From Enoplosus armatus (Eukaryota > Chordata > Actinopteri > Centrarchiformes > Enoplosidae): a stretch of 64,000 nt of DNA. Below are positions 21,123 to 45,732 of this stretch, one piece after another. The notes beneath the pieces are model-generated. The model did not search any database, was not told where the DNA came from, and worked only from the letters and a program-made list of their open reading frames with translations. Positions within the stretch are counted from its first letter, which is position 1; each line of letters starts with the position of its first letter. The position numbers were made by a program, and so were the translations under genes. Location: NCBI RefSeq assembly GCF_043641665.1, contig NC_092181.1, forward strand, positions 5,742,921 through 5,806,920. Direction: 5' to 3'.

Positions 21123-23339
21123 ATGGCTTCTTGCCTGGTCCCGGACTGCCCGGCCGTCATGGTCGCTCTGGAGCATTTAAAGGAACTGGACAAGCAGCTG
21201 AAAGAGGAGGGAATACCATTCTCGCCTGAAGCCAGCCTCCATCTGACAGAGATAACGGCTGCTATCACTGAACTGGAGTTGGACCGGCGTGCTGCCCATG
21301 AACATTTAGAAGTGGAGACCATAGAAAACAGCAAACTAAGACACCAAATCAACAATATAAGGGAAAGAATGAGCCAGGAAATCATGGCTGACGTAGCAGC
21401 AGCCCGGGCGTCTAATGCTGAGGAGATAGAGCAGCTGCACAAGGAACTCAACACAGTTTCTCAGCTACAAGAAGCCACTGTGAAGAGGCAGGAAGCCCTC
21501 TTCAGACAAAATGAAGCTCTGCACCCAGAGCGAGAGCAGATGAAGGCCGAACAGGAGGAGATCGTTGCTGTTCTGAATGATCAAATCACCTTAAAGTATG
21601 GCTTGCAGCTGCAGCTGGATCAGACACAGGAGCAGATAGAGGAGCTGAAGTCCTGCATTGCTGCAGTCGAACAGGACAAGATAACGCTGCAGCAAAACAT
21701 GGCACTGGAGAGAGAGGCCTTCACTGTGAAAAAAGACAACCTGTCCAGAGAGGTGGACCAGGCTGAGGGGGAAATTAAGCAGCAGAAGCAAGAGATCAGG
21801 AGGAACAGAAGAGGGTTGGACAGAGTTAATGACAAGAAACGAGAGACCCATGACCGTCTGGGCGAGCTCATGATCCACATGGCCAACCTGGAGAGCAGTG
21901 TACGAAGACTGACAGAATCTCGGTGCCAGTGTGAGAAACAGCAGGAGGGGGAGACACGGAAGCAAAAAGAATTGAAGCAACAGAGAGAAACGCTGAAGAA
22001 GGAGTTGTGTGACTTAGGGGAAGCCTTCAGTATTAATGTCCAGCGTCTTAAAGAGGAAATTGCCACAGTGGAAGGTAAAATAGAGGAGGGTCGAGCATCA
22101 AGGTTGCTCTGTCAAGACTCCCTGGCTCAAATCTGTGAGGTATTCAAGCGTCAGGGTGATGACGAAAGCGAAATGATGGCAGAGCACTTCCACGTCTCGC
22201 AGCAGCTGGAGCGGTCCAAGCTGCAGCTGGAGGAGCGCATTGCCTCCATAGTCAAACACAGCAAGGAGATCAAAGAGATGGACAAGCAGATCGTGGAACT
22301 CCTGGAAGTCGACACGATCAACAAGCGCGTGTTTGAGAGGAATCAGGAAGAGATGTGCGGTAGTGTAGATACAGAGAAGAAGAACATCAGCCATTTGGAG
22401 GAGGAGAAGAGGCAGCTAAGGGGGCTCTTGGAGGAGGCGAAGAGGAGGCAGGAGGAGCACGTGGCAAAGATGACCTCTGATATCAGCAACACCAGGGGGA
22501 GATACCTCGAGCTGCAACAAGAGGAGGCCGCACTCCAGCAGCGCCAGCCCGAGAGCGCAGATGCCGACTTGCTGATGAGCCACGTGACCCAGTGCGAGGT
22601 GGAGAACAGGCAAAAAGAGACCAAACGACATCAGGAGATGGAGCAGTGCACTGCAGAGACGGAGAGCATCATGAAGAGCAACGAGGAGAAGCAGAGGGAG
22701 GTGGATGAGAAAGAGGAGATGCTGCAGGAGGCGGAAGCGAAGTGGAATGAAGAGCAGTCCAGGCACCAGAGACTGAATACGCTGACCTCCGAGCTGAAGC
22801 GGAAGAGCAACGAACTGGAGCTGTCGATTCAGGGGCTGAAGGAGAAGACCAGCTCCCTGCTTCAGCCCAAAGAGGACATGAAGGCAGAGCTGGAGGAGCT
22901 GCGAGAAAGTTACCTGGACACGCTCGACAAGCGGGCCTCGCAGCTGAGAGCTGCAGAGGCGAGCATCTATAACAATAGCGTGAAACTGGAGCAGGTCGGC
23001 GTGGAGAACAGCAGGCTGCGTCTCTGTATCACACAGATGACAGAGGACGATGGCAGCGCCAGGCAGAACAAAGACAGATACTGGCAGGAGATCCACCGCT
23101 TCAAGCAGGGCACCAAGGCCTTGTTTGAGAGTTTACAGGAAGCATGGAGGGAGGACTTATTGGTAACTCAGGACTGTCAGAGCAGCGACGGTGTTCTGTT
23201 GGCATCGATGAGTGCCACGTTGCACCACCTGAAGACCAGGAGACAGCAGTTAGGGAATGTCAGCACACTCCTGCACCGACTCATGTTAGACTTCAGCAAA
23301 CGACTGGGAGATAAAACAACCATGGAACAGCAGAGTTGA
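21123..23339 (+). CDS. ccdc175: Long coiled-coil protein, probably coiled-coil domain-containing protein 175, intronless
   Basis: A single open frame of 738 residues with a stop codon (TGA) in frame upstream of the ATG, so the start is secure. Except for the first 50 residues the protein is predicted coiled coil: Glu, Lys and Gln make heptads throughout, for example ELKSCIAAVEQDKITLQQNM and EEKRQLRGLLEEAKRRQEEH. The beginning, VALEHLKELDKQLKEEGIPF...LELDRRAAHEHLEVETIENSKLR, resembles what I remember of CCDC175, a poorly studied protein with mainly testis expression in mammals. Other long coiled-coil families (CCDC178, outer-dense-fibre or ciliary proteins) are the alternatives. Human CCDC175 has many introns, whereas this copy has none in 2.2 kb, which points to a retrocopy or to intron loss. 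The frame is fully open, with no disabling change, so it is probably functional. AATAAA candidates are at 24298-24303 and 24868-24873. Confidence 0.68.
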   Translation: MASCLVPDCPAVMVALEHLKELDKQLKEEGIPFSPEASLHLTEITAAITELELDRRAAHEHLEVETIENSKLRHQINNIRERMSQEIMADVAAARASNAEEIEQLHKELNTVSQLQEATVKRQEALFRQNEALHPEREQMKAEQEEIVAVLNDQITLKYGLQLQLDQTQEQIEELKSCIAAVEQDKITLQQNMALEREAFTVKKDNLSREVDQAEGEIKQQKQEIRRNRRGLDRVNDKKRETHDRLGELMIHMANLESSVRRLTESRCQCEKQQEGETRKQKELKQQRETLKKELCDLGEAFSINVQRLKEEIATVEGKIEEGRASRLLCQDSLAQICEVFKRQGDDESEMMAEHFHVSQQLERSKLQLEERIASIVKHSKEIKEMDKQIVELLEVDTINKRVFERNQEEMCGSVDTEKKNISHLEEEKRQLRGLLEEAKRRQEEHVAKMTSDISNTRGRYLELQQEEAALQQRQPESADADLLMSHVTQCEVENRQKETKRHQEMEQCTAETESIMKSNEEKQREVDEKEEMLQEAEAKWNEEQSRHQRLNTLTSELKRKSNELELSIQGLKEKTSSLLQPKEDMKAELEELRESYLDTLDKRASQLRAAEASIYNNSVKLEQVGVENSRLRLCITQMTEDDGSARQNKDRYWQEIHRFKQGTKALFESLQEAWREDLLVTQDCQSSDGVLLASMSATLHHLKTRRQQLGNVSTLLHRLMLDFSKRLGDKTTMEQQS

Positions 23340-26300
23340 GTTGATAAGAGTCTCTAATTCTGTGACAAAAGGAGGTAAATGTCTGCTGACCTGTAGTGCC
23401 TATTTGAATTCAGATAAACTGCATGCGTGAAATACTCGAAGTTGATATTCATTTGTGATCAAATTAACTTTAAATACAGCTCACAGCAACAAGGTGATGA
23501 TGTGACGTAATGTCTGTTAATTTTATTGTTAATGCAGGGTCGTATACATAAAAATACTCCAAATCTTAACACAGCTCCCCTGAGTAGACTTCACTAAAAA
23601 GCATTCAAGACATGTTTGATTTCTATTCATATTGACATAGTAATGATGAAATATACACTGTAGTAGATGCTGTATTGGTTTGAGTATATACGAACTCATG
23701 TATATGTTATTAGTTCTAACCGTGCCTTTCCTACAATGACAAGTCAAACAGTCTGCTCTGAAGCCACTTATATAATCTGCGTTTTATTTTGTTAGATCTC
23801 AGTCAATTTTTAGGGATATAGAAATTGAACATTTAAGATGGTCAAAACTGGTTCAAGTGGAATTTCAATCATACATCATATTGTATGTATGTGTATGTTT
23901 TTTTTTTATCATTTGTACTTTTCCTTACCAAACAGGTCGTTTTCCCAGAAGACCTTTTGAAAAGTCACTGCAGGAAAAGCACAGGTATAAATAAGAAACT
24001 TAATGATGGCTGGATTCTATTTAGTTGATTCATTTTCAGGGTCCTGGCTAGGACGCTGAATAGAGCAGATCCGGTGTTAATGTTTTTGGTACCTCCTGTG
24101 CTTTTCCTACTGTGTAAATTCAAAATGTCTGCTATAAAAATAGCCTTTTTGATCATTTACCAATTCAGTCTATGCACAGTTAGCTTTGTATTATGAGCAC
24201 AAGAAATGCATAGTAAATCACAGTGCAGTTGAATAGCAATTAGCAGTATGTGTCAGCTTTGACCGATGTCTGATAATAAGGCAACATACAGAGATACAAT
24301 AAATTCATATTTTGGAATGGAGGCCTTACGTGGAATGTTTGTGTTGTGGCTCTCTCCTCCAGCACACTCACCTGAAAGTGTTGCTGTCCTCTTTGCAAAG
24401 TTAAATGTTCAGTTTCTGTGCAGTGGCTAAGCCAGTAAAACATTAGAAAAGTATTGAGTTACTATTGCCACTGTGACTTGTTTTACAGGTCCCTTACCAG
24501 GTCACAAATATAGTACTTTTCTCTGTAGCTAGATTTCTTATTAACACAGTGTTTGGTACATACAGCAGCTGTTGTCATCTTCCAACATGGAGGAAATACA
24601 GCAAACATTTGGTGAATAACCTCTTGAAATAATGGTTTAAAGTTACACAGGCTAACCACACTTAAAATACAGACGCATTATATGGAGCTATAAAATGTAC
24701 ATATACGGTGAGAGCAGCAGAGGACTCATCTGAACAGAAGACACATGACGTGCTTTTGTTTAATTTCATACCCTGTTGTTGTTGTTGTGACACCTCCATG
24801 TTAGTGGTGTGACAGTTTTTTGAAAAAACCTCTTGGCAACGTCATCGTCTTCTTCTTCCTGTACTGGAATAAAAAACGTAAAGAAAACTACAACTAAAGT
24901 CTCTCCTCTGGTTTCCTTTTATTAAGGAATCATCATTTTGTTCCAAATCTGTAAATGAGATCAGATATATCACCAACACTGTTTTTTTATTGTGATGCTC
25001 AATTAGTCAAAGGAAATACAGACTGTTATTCCTTTTATATGTTTTGTTACCAACTTACTGTTTGCTTCTTCTGTGTATCAGAGTAATTCCACAAATTTTC
25101 CACTAATTGTGAGTGCCAGCTGTCACCCACTGCAGGTTTTTTTCCTGTGTAAAGTATAATTTACTGATTAATGCTTTAATTTTTAAACAAAACCAAATGA
25201 TGGTGCCAAAATAAAATGAAAAATAAAATGATTAATTGGCAAGTTTGAAGACAGATTATTGTTAAAAATCAAAATGTGAGAAGTCACTTTTTTGTCTGCT
25301 GCCTGTCACATCTATCAGGTTTTATATAATTGAACCCAAGGAATAATGACCACCGACTCTCCTCTCTTTTCAGACCGTACTGTGTGAAGCTCGACACTGT
25401 GTGGCTCCTACCAGCAGATGGCAGAAGGGACCGGGTTTCTCTCTGCTGTGACCTTGCCCTGCAGCTAGAGGGTCAAGCAACCACCCACTTCCCTCTGAAC
25501 AAAAACACACACACATGCACCGAGAGGTACATTTCCTCCGTCTGTGTCAGGCACTATTAGGAGGACCACATAGAGGCAAAGAAAGCTAGCTGGAGAACAA
25601 GGCAGCAGGATCACAAGTGGAGCTGAAGGGAAACCAGCAGCTTATTCCAGTAAAGACGGTAAGTCTTCAGATAAACATGAAGTAAACTTTGCTCTGAACT
25701 ACAGAGTCTGTAGCTCTACAGTGTGTAAGTGACTGTGTCTGTGGCTGCTCTACTATATCAGTATTTTGTGTGTGTGTGTGTGTGTGTGTGATAGATGCCG
25801 CAACACAATTCAGTACATTTTGCTGTTGGTTGCCACTTGTGATCTTCAGCAGCAGCAGACACGTGCTGATGTTAAGTTGGAAAACGTCTTTGAATGATGT
25901 AATGTTTTATATTTTGCACACTCAGCTGAGATCAAAACATCTAATTTGTTGATATTTTGAAGACCTTTCACTGGATGGTGACCATTTTTAAACCAGTGCA
26001 GCAGCTTTTATATTGACGAGTAGTAAAGTCTTCTAAAGATAAGTCTTCTGAAGCATTTTACAGAGAAGACAGAGAAGAACTCCATTACAGTGACACAGCA
26101 CCGTGTGTCTCATGAATTTTAACAATGTCCACAGGATGTCTCCGTATTTTAAAGTGGCCCTCTGCTGATTTTCCCTGCAAGAATCTGTTTACTAGTAATG
26201 AGGAGCACTTCTCAGCCTGTGAAAACAGTTGTATATGTGCTAAACATTTTTGACAGAAAGCCTGCATTACAGGGTAGGAAGGGTCTAATAAAGGTTTTTG

Positions 26301-27109
26301 ACATTTTAGCTGAGGGACTAACTGTGGGAACTAATACATTTACATACTCACTCATTTATCTTCACCCCTTGCCAATATAAAAGGTTTTAAAGTTCTGCTG
26401 CTACTAAAGAATTGCCTGTGCCTGTTTGTTATGACATACACAGACCTTCGGCCTGCTAACTTTAATGTCACAGAGACAAAGACTACGAGGGCTCATGAAG
26501 ATGGCTGTGAACTGACAGCATTGTTGACACTGATATTCCCAAGACTGAATGTGTGAGTCAGCAAAGTCAAAGTCATGAAACATGCTTTTGCTTTTTTTTT
26601 TTTTCACATTTGAAACACCAATTGGGTCAAGTCTGAAGTCTACAGCTCTGATATATGATACTAAGTATATTTCCAGTGTATGAATGACCTTGCCATGTAC
26701 TTGAACTACTTTGTCACATAATGCATTCAGAGTGCTTCTGCCTAAAGTGATTCTTTCATTGCAGCTCATACTGTACGGTGAGCAGAGGCACAGAAACACG
26801 TTTCTGTTTGTTCCCAACTGAAAACAAGCTGCCGCCATCTTTACTGATACAACATGCACGTGTGGATTGAGTGGCTCTTTTATGATGTAGTTTATGTTTG
26901 CTCCGCCTTGCTGCCTGTCTAAAGGTCAAACGGTAAAGTAGCAATTCAATACCACAAACTAGATAACATGCATGATGCAAGATATCGCATACATCTGCAC
27001 GTGTTCACTCCCAGTCTTTATTTACTGTGTAAGTAAACAAAGTCACTCAGCAAAATAAAACTATTTACATAAACATGTATTTTTCATTCATTAGCAATCC
27101 TTGCAGCAA

Positions 27110-27480
27110 GGCCTGTTGGCCAATCCACAACTTTGGTCCAGACTGAAAAATGTCAACAACTATTAGATGGGCTACCATGTACATATAATCTTGTTCTCCT
27201 CAAGATGAATTGTAATGACTTTTGTGATCCCTTAACTTTTAATTTAGTGCCATCATCAGGTCAAATGTTTATTTTGTCCAATACTTTGGTTCATGACACT
27301 AAGGACATTTCCATCAGCCTCAGCTGTACTTTGCATTTAGGGTTAACGCGCTAAACTAAGATGGTGAACGTGGTAAACATTATACCTGCTGAACGTCAGC
27401 ATGTTATCATTGTCATTTTGAGTATGTTAGCATTCTAACATTAGCATTTAGCTCAACTGCGCTTCCGTACAGCCTCAGAG
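27110..27480. repeat. Dispersed repeat copy
   Basis: Shares ordered blocks with 13140-13490 and 62215-62520: TTTGGTCCAGACT, ATTGTAATGACTTTTGTGATCCC, TTTCCATCAGCCTCAGCTGTACTTT, CTAAACTAAGATGGTGAACGTGGTAAAC and AACATTAGCATTTAGCTC. This is a fairly complete copy, running from the shared start to the GCTAGCATGGCTGT-like end. Confidence 0.7.
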
Positions 27481-27882
27481 CCCCTAGCATGGCTGTTGAT
27501 TCTTGTTATAACCTTAAATCCCATTGAGATCTACTTTTCAAGTAGGCCTCGAGGACATAAATATATTCATAACTCCATAGAACTGCATAATTTAACATTT
27601 ACAATACAACAAGATGCCAGAAGACAATGTTGGATGTTTGAGCACAGAAAGAAGAAAAAGCAGCAGTATTGAATCTGTCAATTTATTCAAAAAGGAAAAG
27701 AGCAGTTTCTTCCGTTTCATGTACAGTCGTGGTACTTTAAGATCACAAATAGACAGCGATCGCAGTGAAATAGTTTCAGCTGCCGTGACACACACAAAAC
27801 CCACCCACATATTGTAATGTAATGAGGCAGCTGCCCTTCAATGTGGAAATGTCAATATGCCACTAAAGGATACAGTGACACA

Positions 27883-27919
<37 letters not shown>

Positions 27920-27955
27920 TGTCTCTCTCTCTGTCTCTCTCTCTCTCTCTCTCTC
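27883..27955. repeat. Interrupted (CT)n microsatellite
   Basis: About 73 bases of CT dinucleotides broken by single G changes at regular spacing (CTGTCT). On the minus strand it reads as GAGA, a polypurine run. It is most likely neutral low-complexity sequence. Confidence 0.9.
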
Positions 27956-28806
27956 ATATACACCCAATCACTCCACTGTAGTAAATTACAAGAGGTTGAG
28001 AACAGGGTATGAGACACACACACACACACAGACATACATTATCCACGAATGCTCATTCAAGGTGTTTGGACATCACTTGCTTGTGGTTCTCGTGGAAGCA
28101 GATCTTTTCCCCCTGCTGGTTAAAAAACAACCTCCGTGCTGTAGAAATCATGTATTTCAGTGTCATGCTGCCGTAATGTGTCGTGACTTGTAGTAAATGT
28201 GTAGAAACGATGCACATTCTGTGTCATGCGTCTGCAGACGTGAGTCACCGCTCGCATGTCAGCAGAGCGTTCAGTTTTATCTTTAGCGCCTCCCCTGTGC
28301 GCTGACACACTGACGTCACAGCAACCGTGGAAAATGAAACATTCACCTCTTGACTCCATTCTGTTGGATTAAGGGATCCAGATAGAGAAGGAATAATACG
28401 GCTTTGTGTCTGCTCATAAAACATCGGGATTATTTGGGTCACGGAGAGCAAAGAGCTGGAATTGGTCTTGTTTGTATTCATAGAGGAACAGGTGGATGTT
28501 TCACTCTGCAGAATGTTGATTTAGACCCAAACATTGTTTGCTGCCACTTTCACTTTTTGATTCAACATACTCGCACAAGATGATGGTTGATCAAGGAAAA
28601 CAAAATAAAAAGCTTTTTATTAGCCTTCAGTTGATCTACAAAAGACTCCCATCCAGACTTGACCAATGCTACACGCTGATAGCTGCCATTAAAACCAACA
28701 GAGTTTGCATACAATAACCTGTGAAGGTCAATGAAGGCAGACTGCACTCCACGTAACCCCGTCACACAGGTGGTGCACAACCTTCATGGCCTTTGATGCC
28801 TTAAAA

Positions 28807-29524
28807 CAGTGGTTCTCAACCTGGGGGTCAGGACTTTTCCGAGGGATCACAGGTGAAATCGGAGGGGATCGTGACATGATTAACGGAAAAAATTCAAAGT
28901 TTTAAAAAACACAAAGCTAAAATAATTCCTAAAAGCCTTCATTATCTGTACAACTGAATTCAAATAAACATAGCTGTGACTGCAAGCCGCACGCCAACAA
29001 GAGTCTACAATGACGCTCTTAACATGCTGATGTTTATCAGGTGCTGATACCATTTTAGTTTAGTGTTAGCATGCTAACATTTTCTAATTAGCTCTTAACA
29101 CAAAGCACAGCTGAGGCTGATGGGAATGTTTTTAGTTTTGCAGGTATTTGGTCATAAACGCTGAAATCTTGACCTGATGATGGCGCAGAAACGTTGAGGC
29201 ATCACCAGTGTTAATACAACGGTGTTAAGGGGAAAAAGAATTTCTGTATAAAGTTTCATGACAATCCACCCAATAGTTGTGAACAACACTTTCATTGGAA
29301 ACGCAAACACTTGTAGCTGAGGAGTAATATATCATTTGAATACATTTCACAGACCTGAAGACGTAAAACTATCTAATGTTTCACAAAAAAAGATTCAAGA
29401 ATAAAAACGGAATAAATAACTATAATCATGTGTCGCTGAAATGTCTTTTCTCAAATCTCATGACACCTCCCGTTTATGCCACGACCCCTTAGGGGAGCCT
29501 CCAACCACAGCTTGGGAACTGCTG
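28807..29524. mobile_element. Non-autonomous hAT-like DNA transposon with nested repeat
   Basis: The left end reads CAGTGGTTCTCAACCTGGGG. The right end, read in reverse complement, is CAGCAGTTCCCAAGCTGTGG. These imperfect terminal inverted repeats are of the hAT/Charlie type known from vertebrates. There is no transposase frame inside. Between about 29025 and 29290 lies an inverted copy of the dispersed repeat family (TTAGCATGCTAACATT, CAGCTGAGGCTGATGGGAATG, TTTCATGACAATCCACCCAATAGTTGT), so one element inserted into another. I could not find a convincing 8-base target duplication (CCTTAAAA left, CTTCATAC right). Confidence 0.65.
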
Positions 29525-29973
29525 CTTCATACTGTAGTTATACTGTCTCAATGAACAAATTAGATTCCAGCCCAAAATATTATTAAATTTAGTTTTAGTT
29601 TGGAAAAATACAATGTACTACATGGAAAATAACACTGAGGACTGGTGTAACGTTAGTGACGGTTCGCTGTTATCAAAGTGACCTGGGTGCTGTTACAACA
29701 TGCAGACTGAGGAAGTTATTATTGCAGAACACGCGCTCTCACACGCACACACTCAGCACATTTGTGCATGCCTGTGGTCATTGTTGTGCAGTTAATATTA
29801 GAAATCATTAACAAACTGTGAACTGTTGAAATGAACTTGTTGTCCACTCTGAGCCGGACATTTTTGGGTGTGTGTATTTGTGTGGGTGCGACTCTGTTTT
29901 CATGTCTTTGCTCAATGTTCCATATAAGTCAATACAATCTATCTGTCAGTAATATGTGTACCACACACTCAGC

Positions 29974-29974
<1 letters not shown>

Positions 29975-30032
<58 letters not shown>
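29975..30032. repeat. (TG)29 microsatellite upstream of noct
   Basis: An uninterrupted TG dinucleotide tract about 80 bases before the CRE-like site and about 155 bases before the TATA-like box of noct. Such tracts can form Z-DNA; whether this one affects noct is unknown. Confidence 0.95.
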
Positions 30033-30033
<1 letters not shown>

Positions 30034-30118
30034 CTGTGAGAGAGCAGCGGTTTGGATTGCGCAGTGTATCCCTCTCTCCCTCACCAGCACATGACCTGTA
30101 ATACTCCATATGGCCTGA

Positions 30119-30215
30119 TGACGTCTATATACTTCCTAATCTCTCTCTCTCTCTCTCTCTCCGTGTCTCTCTCCCTCCCCGAGGCTTTATAGGCAGCAGC
30201 GAGCAGCGGGAAGTC
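30119..30215 (+). promoter_or_regulatory. Candidate noct promoter: CRE-like site and TATA-like box
   Basis: TGACGTCT at 30119-30126 is one base from the palindromic cAMP-response element. A TTTATAG box lies at about 30185-30191, and a start of transcription near 30215 would leave a 5' leader of about 185 bases. Nocturnin is a clock gene, and CREB acting at a CRE-like element has been reported for the Xenopus gene, so the placement makes sense. Assignment is from sequence only. Confidence 0.5.
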
Positions 30216-30399
30216 AGATTTCTGCATTCACACAGAGACAAACACATCTGTCACCGTCTCCTGTTGCAGTGAAAACCCTTTGAGTGTAGCCAGGAAGCTT
30301 AAATCAGCTGACATAGAGTCATAGAGTGTCTGTTAGAGTGACGACTGTTAAAAGGAGGCGTTAAAGGACAATTTACTGTGGACATAGCTGTGGACTGTG

Positions 30400-34015
<3,616 letters not shown>

Positions 34016-34444
34016 GAGTAACGTTGAACCAGCTCACAGGAAGGGACGACACTGTGAAGAGACCGGCTCCTGGACTTCAGTCTACAGGACGGCGTGCAGA
34101 CGAGGCGCCACGCGTGAGCGAAACGGAGAAGACGAAGACAGGAGGCCGAGAAACCAGAGTGTGAAGTAGGTTATTGTGACTGGACTGAGAAGTCGGACAA
34201 CGTGTGGCACTGAAGTTGCAGTGCATCAACATAGTCTACCTCCCCGAAGTCTAACACTGTGCGAGTGTTTTCTGTGTCACGTTAGTGCCCTGCACCTTCA
34301 TCTGTACTCAACCTGCACAGTGACCTAATGGATGGGATTGGGCATGTTTTTATTGGGGAAAAATAATCCTAAAATCAATTTGTTTTATTGAAACTGAGGT
34401 AAATGTTGTGCTTTCCACTGCCAATGTACTACAGAGTGACTGAG

Positions 34445-34450
34445 AATAAA
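34445..34450 (+). terminator. Polyadenylation signal of noct
   Basis: AATAAA 430 bases after the noct stop codon, followed within 30 bases by a GT-rich stretch (AAAGTGTTTTTGCTGC). It is the first canonical signal downstream. Confidence 0.7.
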
Positions 34451-34469
34451 GTGTTTTTGCTGCACATGG

Positions 34470-36570
34470 GAGGTTTATGTTTGACTGTTGCTTTTGCAGT
34501 ATAGTATTATGTAGAGTTCCTGTCTCTGACTAGCTCTCGGTGGTTTGGGGCTTAAAAGGTGGTCTGATCCAAATGACCAAGTAGTATCTACAGATGACCG
34601 ATACGTACCAGGATATGTATTCTCTAATTTGGGTGAACTGAGCCTTTAAAGCTCATTTTGTCCACTCAGTCTGGATAACAGGGTCCTCTCAAGTACAGCT
34701 GACTGTGACACCGACAGCTCAAATATTCCGTTTCAGTGCTAAACAATTAGTATCAGTGATCCAACAAGCAGCCACAGACTGTAAATGTACAACAATCTTT
34801 TTTGTCACGTTACAGAATAATAATTAACTGAAGGTTCTCGCTACAGCACAACTGATCACCCCAATTTATCTTTGTACCTTATCAATGAAACAATAAGTTC
34901 TGTACACTCAAGCAACTGTGTGGCAGAACGTGCAAATAACCACAGAAACAGTCACACTGGAAAAATAGATGTTATTGCTACTTAAAAACCAGGTTACTGC
35001 CAATCAGATTTGGTTTTATAAGTAACATCCAAGCCTCAGTGTAAATAAATACATGACACCATGATGAAAACGACAGGTTTCAAATGTCTTTTTATATTTC
35101 AGTAAAATCTAATACACTTTGAAACAAGAGTACAGCAAAATAGAATATACTTCAAATGTTGAATATACAAACAGTTCAGTCTGAACACAAACTCTCTCTC
35201 TCTCCATCTTCCCTCTTTTTAGGTAAAAAATAATCATGAAATGTAGGGGCAGGGCCAAAGTGGCAGGAAAAACAAAAAGGATGCTGGCAAATTGAGCCTC
35301 TGTTTCAAGCGAGACGTAAAGTGACCAGGGATCCACAGTGGTTTGAGATTCCTCGCAGCCATTTTGCATAAACGTGTGACATGCCTCTTTTTTAATAATT
35401 AAAACTATTGCTTCATTTCATTCTTGACCTCCGAGTTTACATACATTCCTCTTTCTATTTGGATTCTGGCAGCATGCATCAGCTCAGAGTCACATTTCTT
35501 TGCATTTCCATGCAAACTGTGTGGGGTTGTGGAAAAGAGCAAACCTCTGTCAAAATGAAATTGGAGAAAAAGCCAAAATCCCTTTTGTCAATTAAGTCTG
35601 AAATTCAAGCCTAGAGATTTTCCTAGACGCTGGAGGGCACACTGCAAGCAATATGGCCACTGATCTACGACATGTTGCCGTTTCTCCTGTAAGATTTCAA
35701 CCTATGTGAGCGTTTAACAGCCTGATGGAGACAGAGGAACTAATAACAATACAAATATTAGTTCCCCTAGTTTCAATAATACTGTGCTTGGTACAAGGTA
35801 TCAAAACACAAAAACTAATTTCAGCTTACGGTTCAGACAATACATGAAAAAGAAAGTCAAAATTTAAATCTAAGGCTGTTAACTTTAGCTCCGTAAACTG
35901 TATAGTAGATAATATATATTCATATATGTACATACGTGATCATTTTCTGTCCGATATCGCTGCTTGTTAGAGCTTTCTCTTTCTCACTCCTATAGGACTC
36001 AAGTAGCACCACCCACACCTGATCTGCACAGTGATACAAGTAAAAAAAAAACAAAAAAAAGAAGTTGCTGGTTTTAATATCTGTAGAGGCAAAAATTATA
36101 AACAAATGGTCTCTACAAAAGCTTCATTACGCCCCCCACTTTGTCTTTTTTTTTTATTTGATAGTTCACATTTTGGTTAGTTGTAATTATTTGCCTGGTC
36201 TTGTAGTGTTTGTTTTGTATTTTCAGTGATAGCGATCCATTTAGAAGGCATACATTGTAGTGATCAAGGTTGGTCCCTTTACCTTTCCCACAGGTTCCTT
36301 TAAAGTCTGTGTGTATTCCTTTGTTGGAGTACAGTTTGACACTCGGAGGTTTTCAGTGTGGTTCTGAGGGAGACCCGGCTTAGTCCAGAAAGTTCTAGGC
36401 AGCAACGGGGAAGATGTGGAGACAGATTCAGGACAACAACAAAAAAAATAGGACTGCGGGAGTCTTTAAAGTCTCTCAGACTGCTGCTGGTTATTACAAG
36501 AGTAAAAATGACGTCAGACATGTACAAACTGACCCTCTCTGGCAGAGAAGGAGCAGATATTGGTAGATGT
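34470..36570. other. Convergent spacer and elf2 3' untranslated region
   Basis: No coding sequence supported. The right part is elf2 3' untranslated sequence: on the minus strand an AATAAA lies at 36153-36158, 420 bases after the elf2 stop, and further candidates lie nearer 35.4 kb. The noct and elf2 transcripts end tail-to-tail here. Confidence 0.5.
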
Positions 36571-36577
36571 GTGCATT

Positions 36578-45732
<9,155 letters not shown>

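Larger units (their letters stand above)
23340..30180. other. Intergenic region between coiled-coil gene and noct
   Basis: No coding sequence that I can support in 6.8 kb. It holds the probable 3' untranslated region of the coiled-coil gene, microsatellites, a dispersed-repeat copy near 27110-27480 and a hAT-like element at 28807-29524. A stretch ending at 25658 with a strong donor (GACG|GTAAGT) could be a non-coding first exon on the plus strand. Confidence 0.5.

Noticed and set aside
22416..23096. 226-residue Leu-rich minus-strand frame within the coiled-coil gene
   Set aside because: Antisense shadow of Glu/Lys/Gln codons (CTC/CTT/CTG on the other strand).
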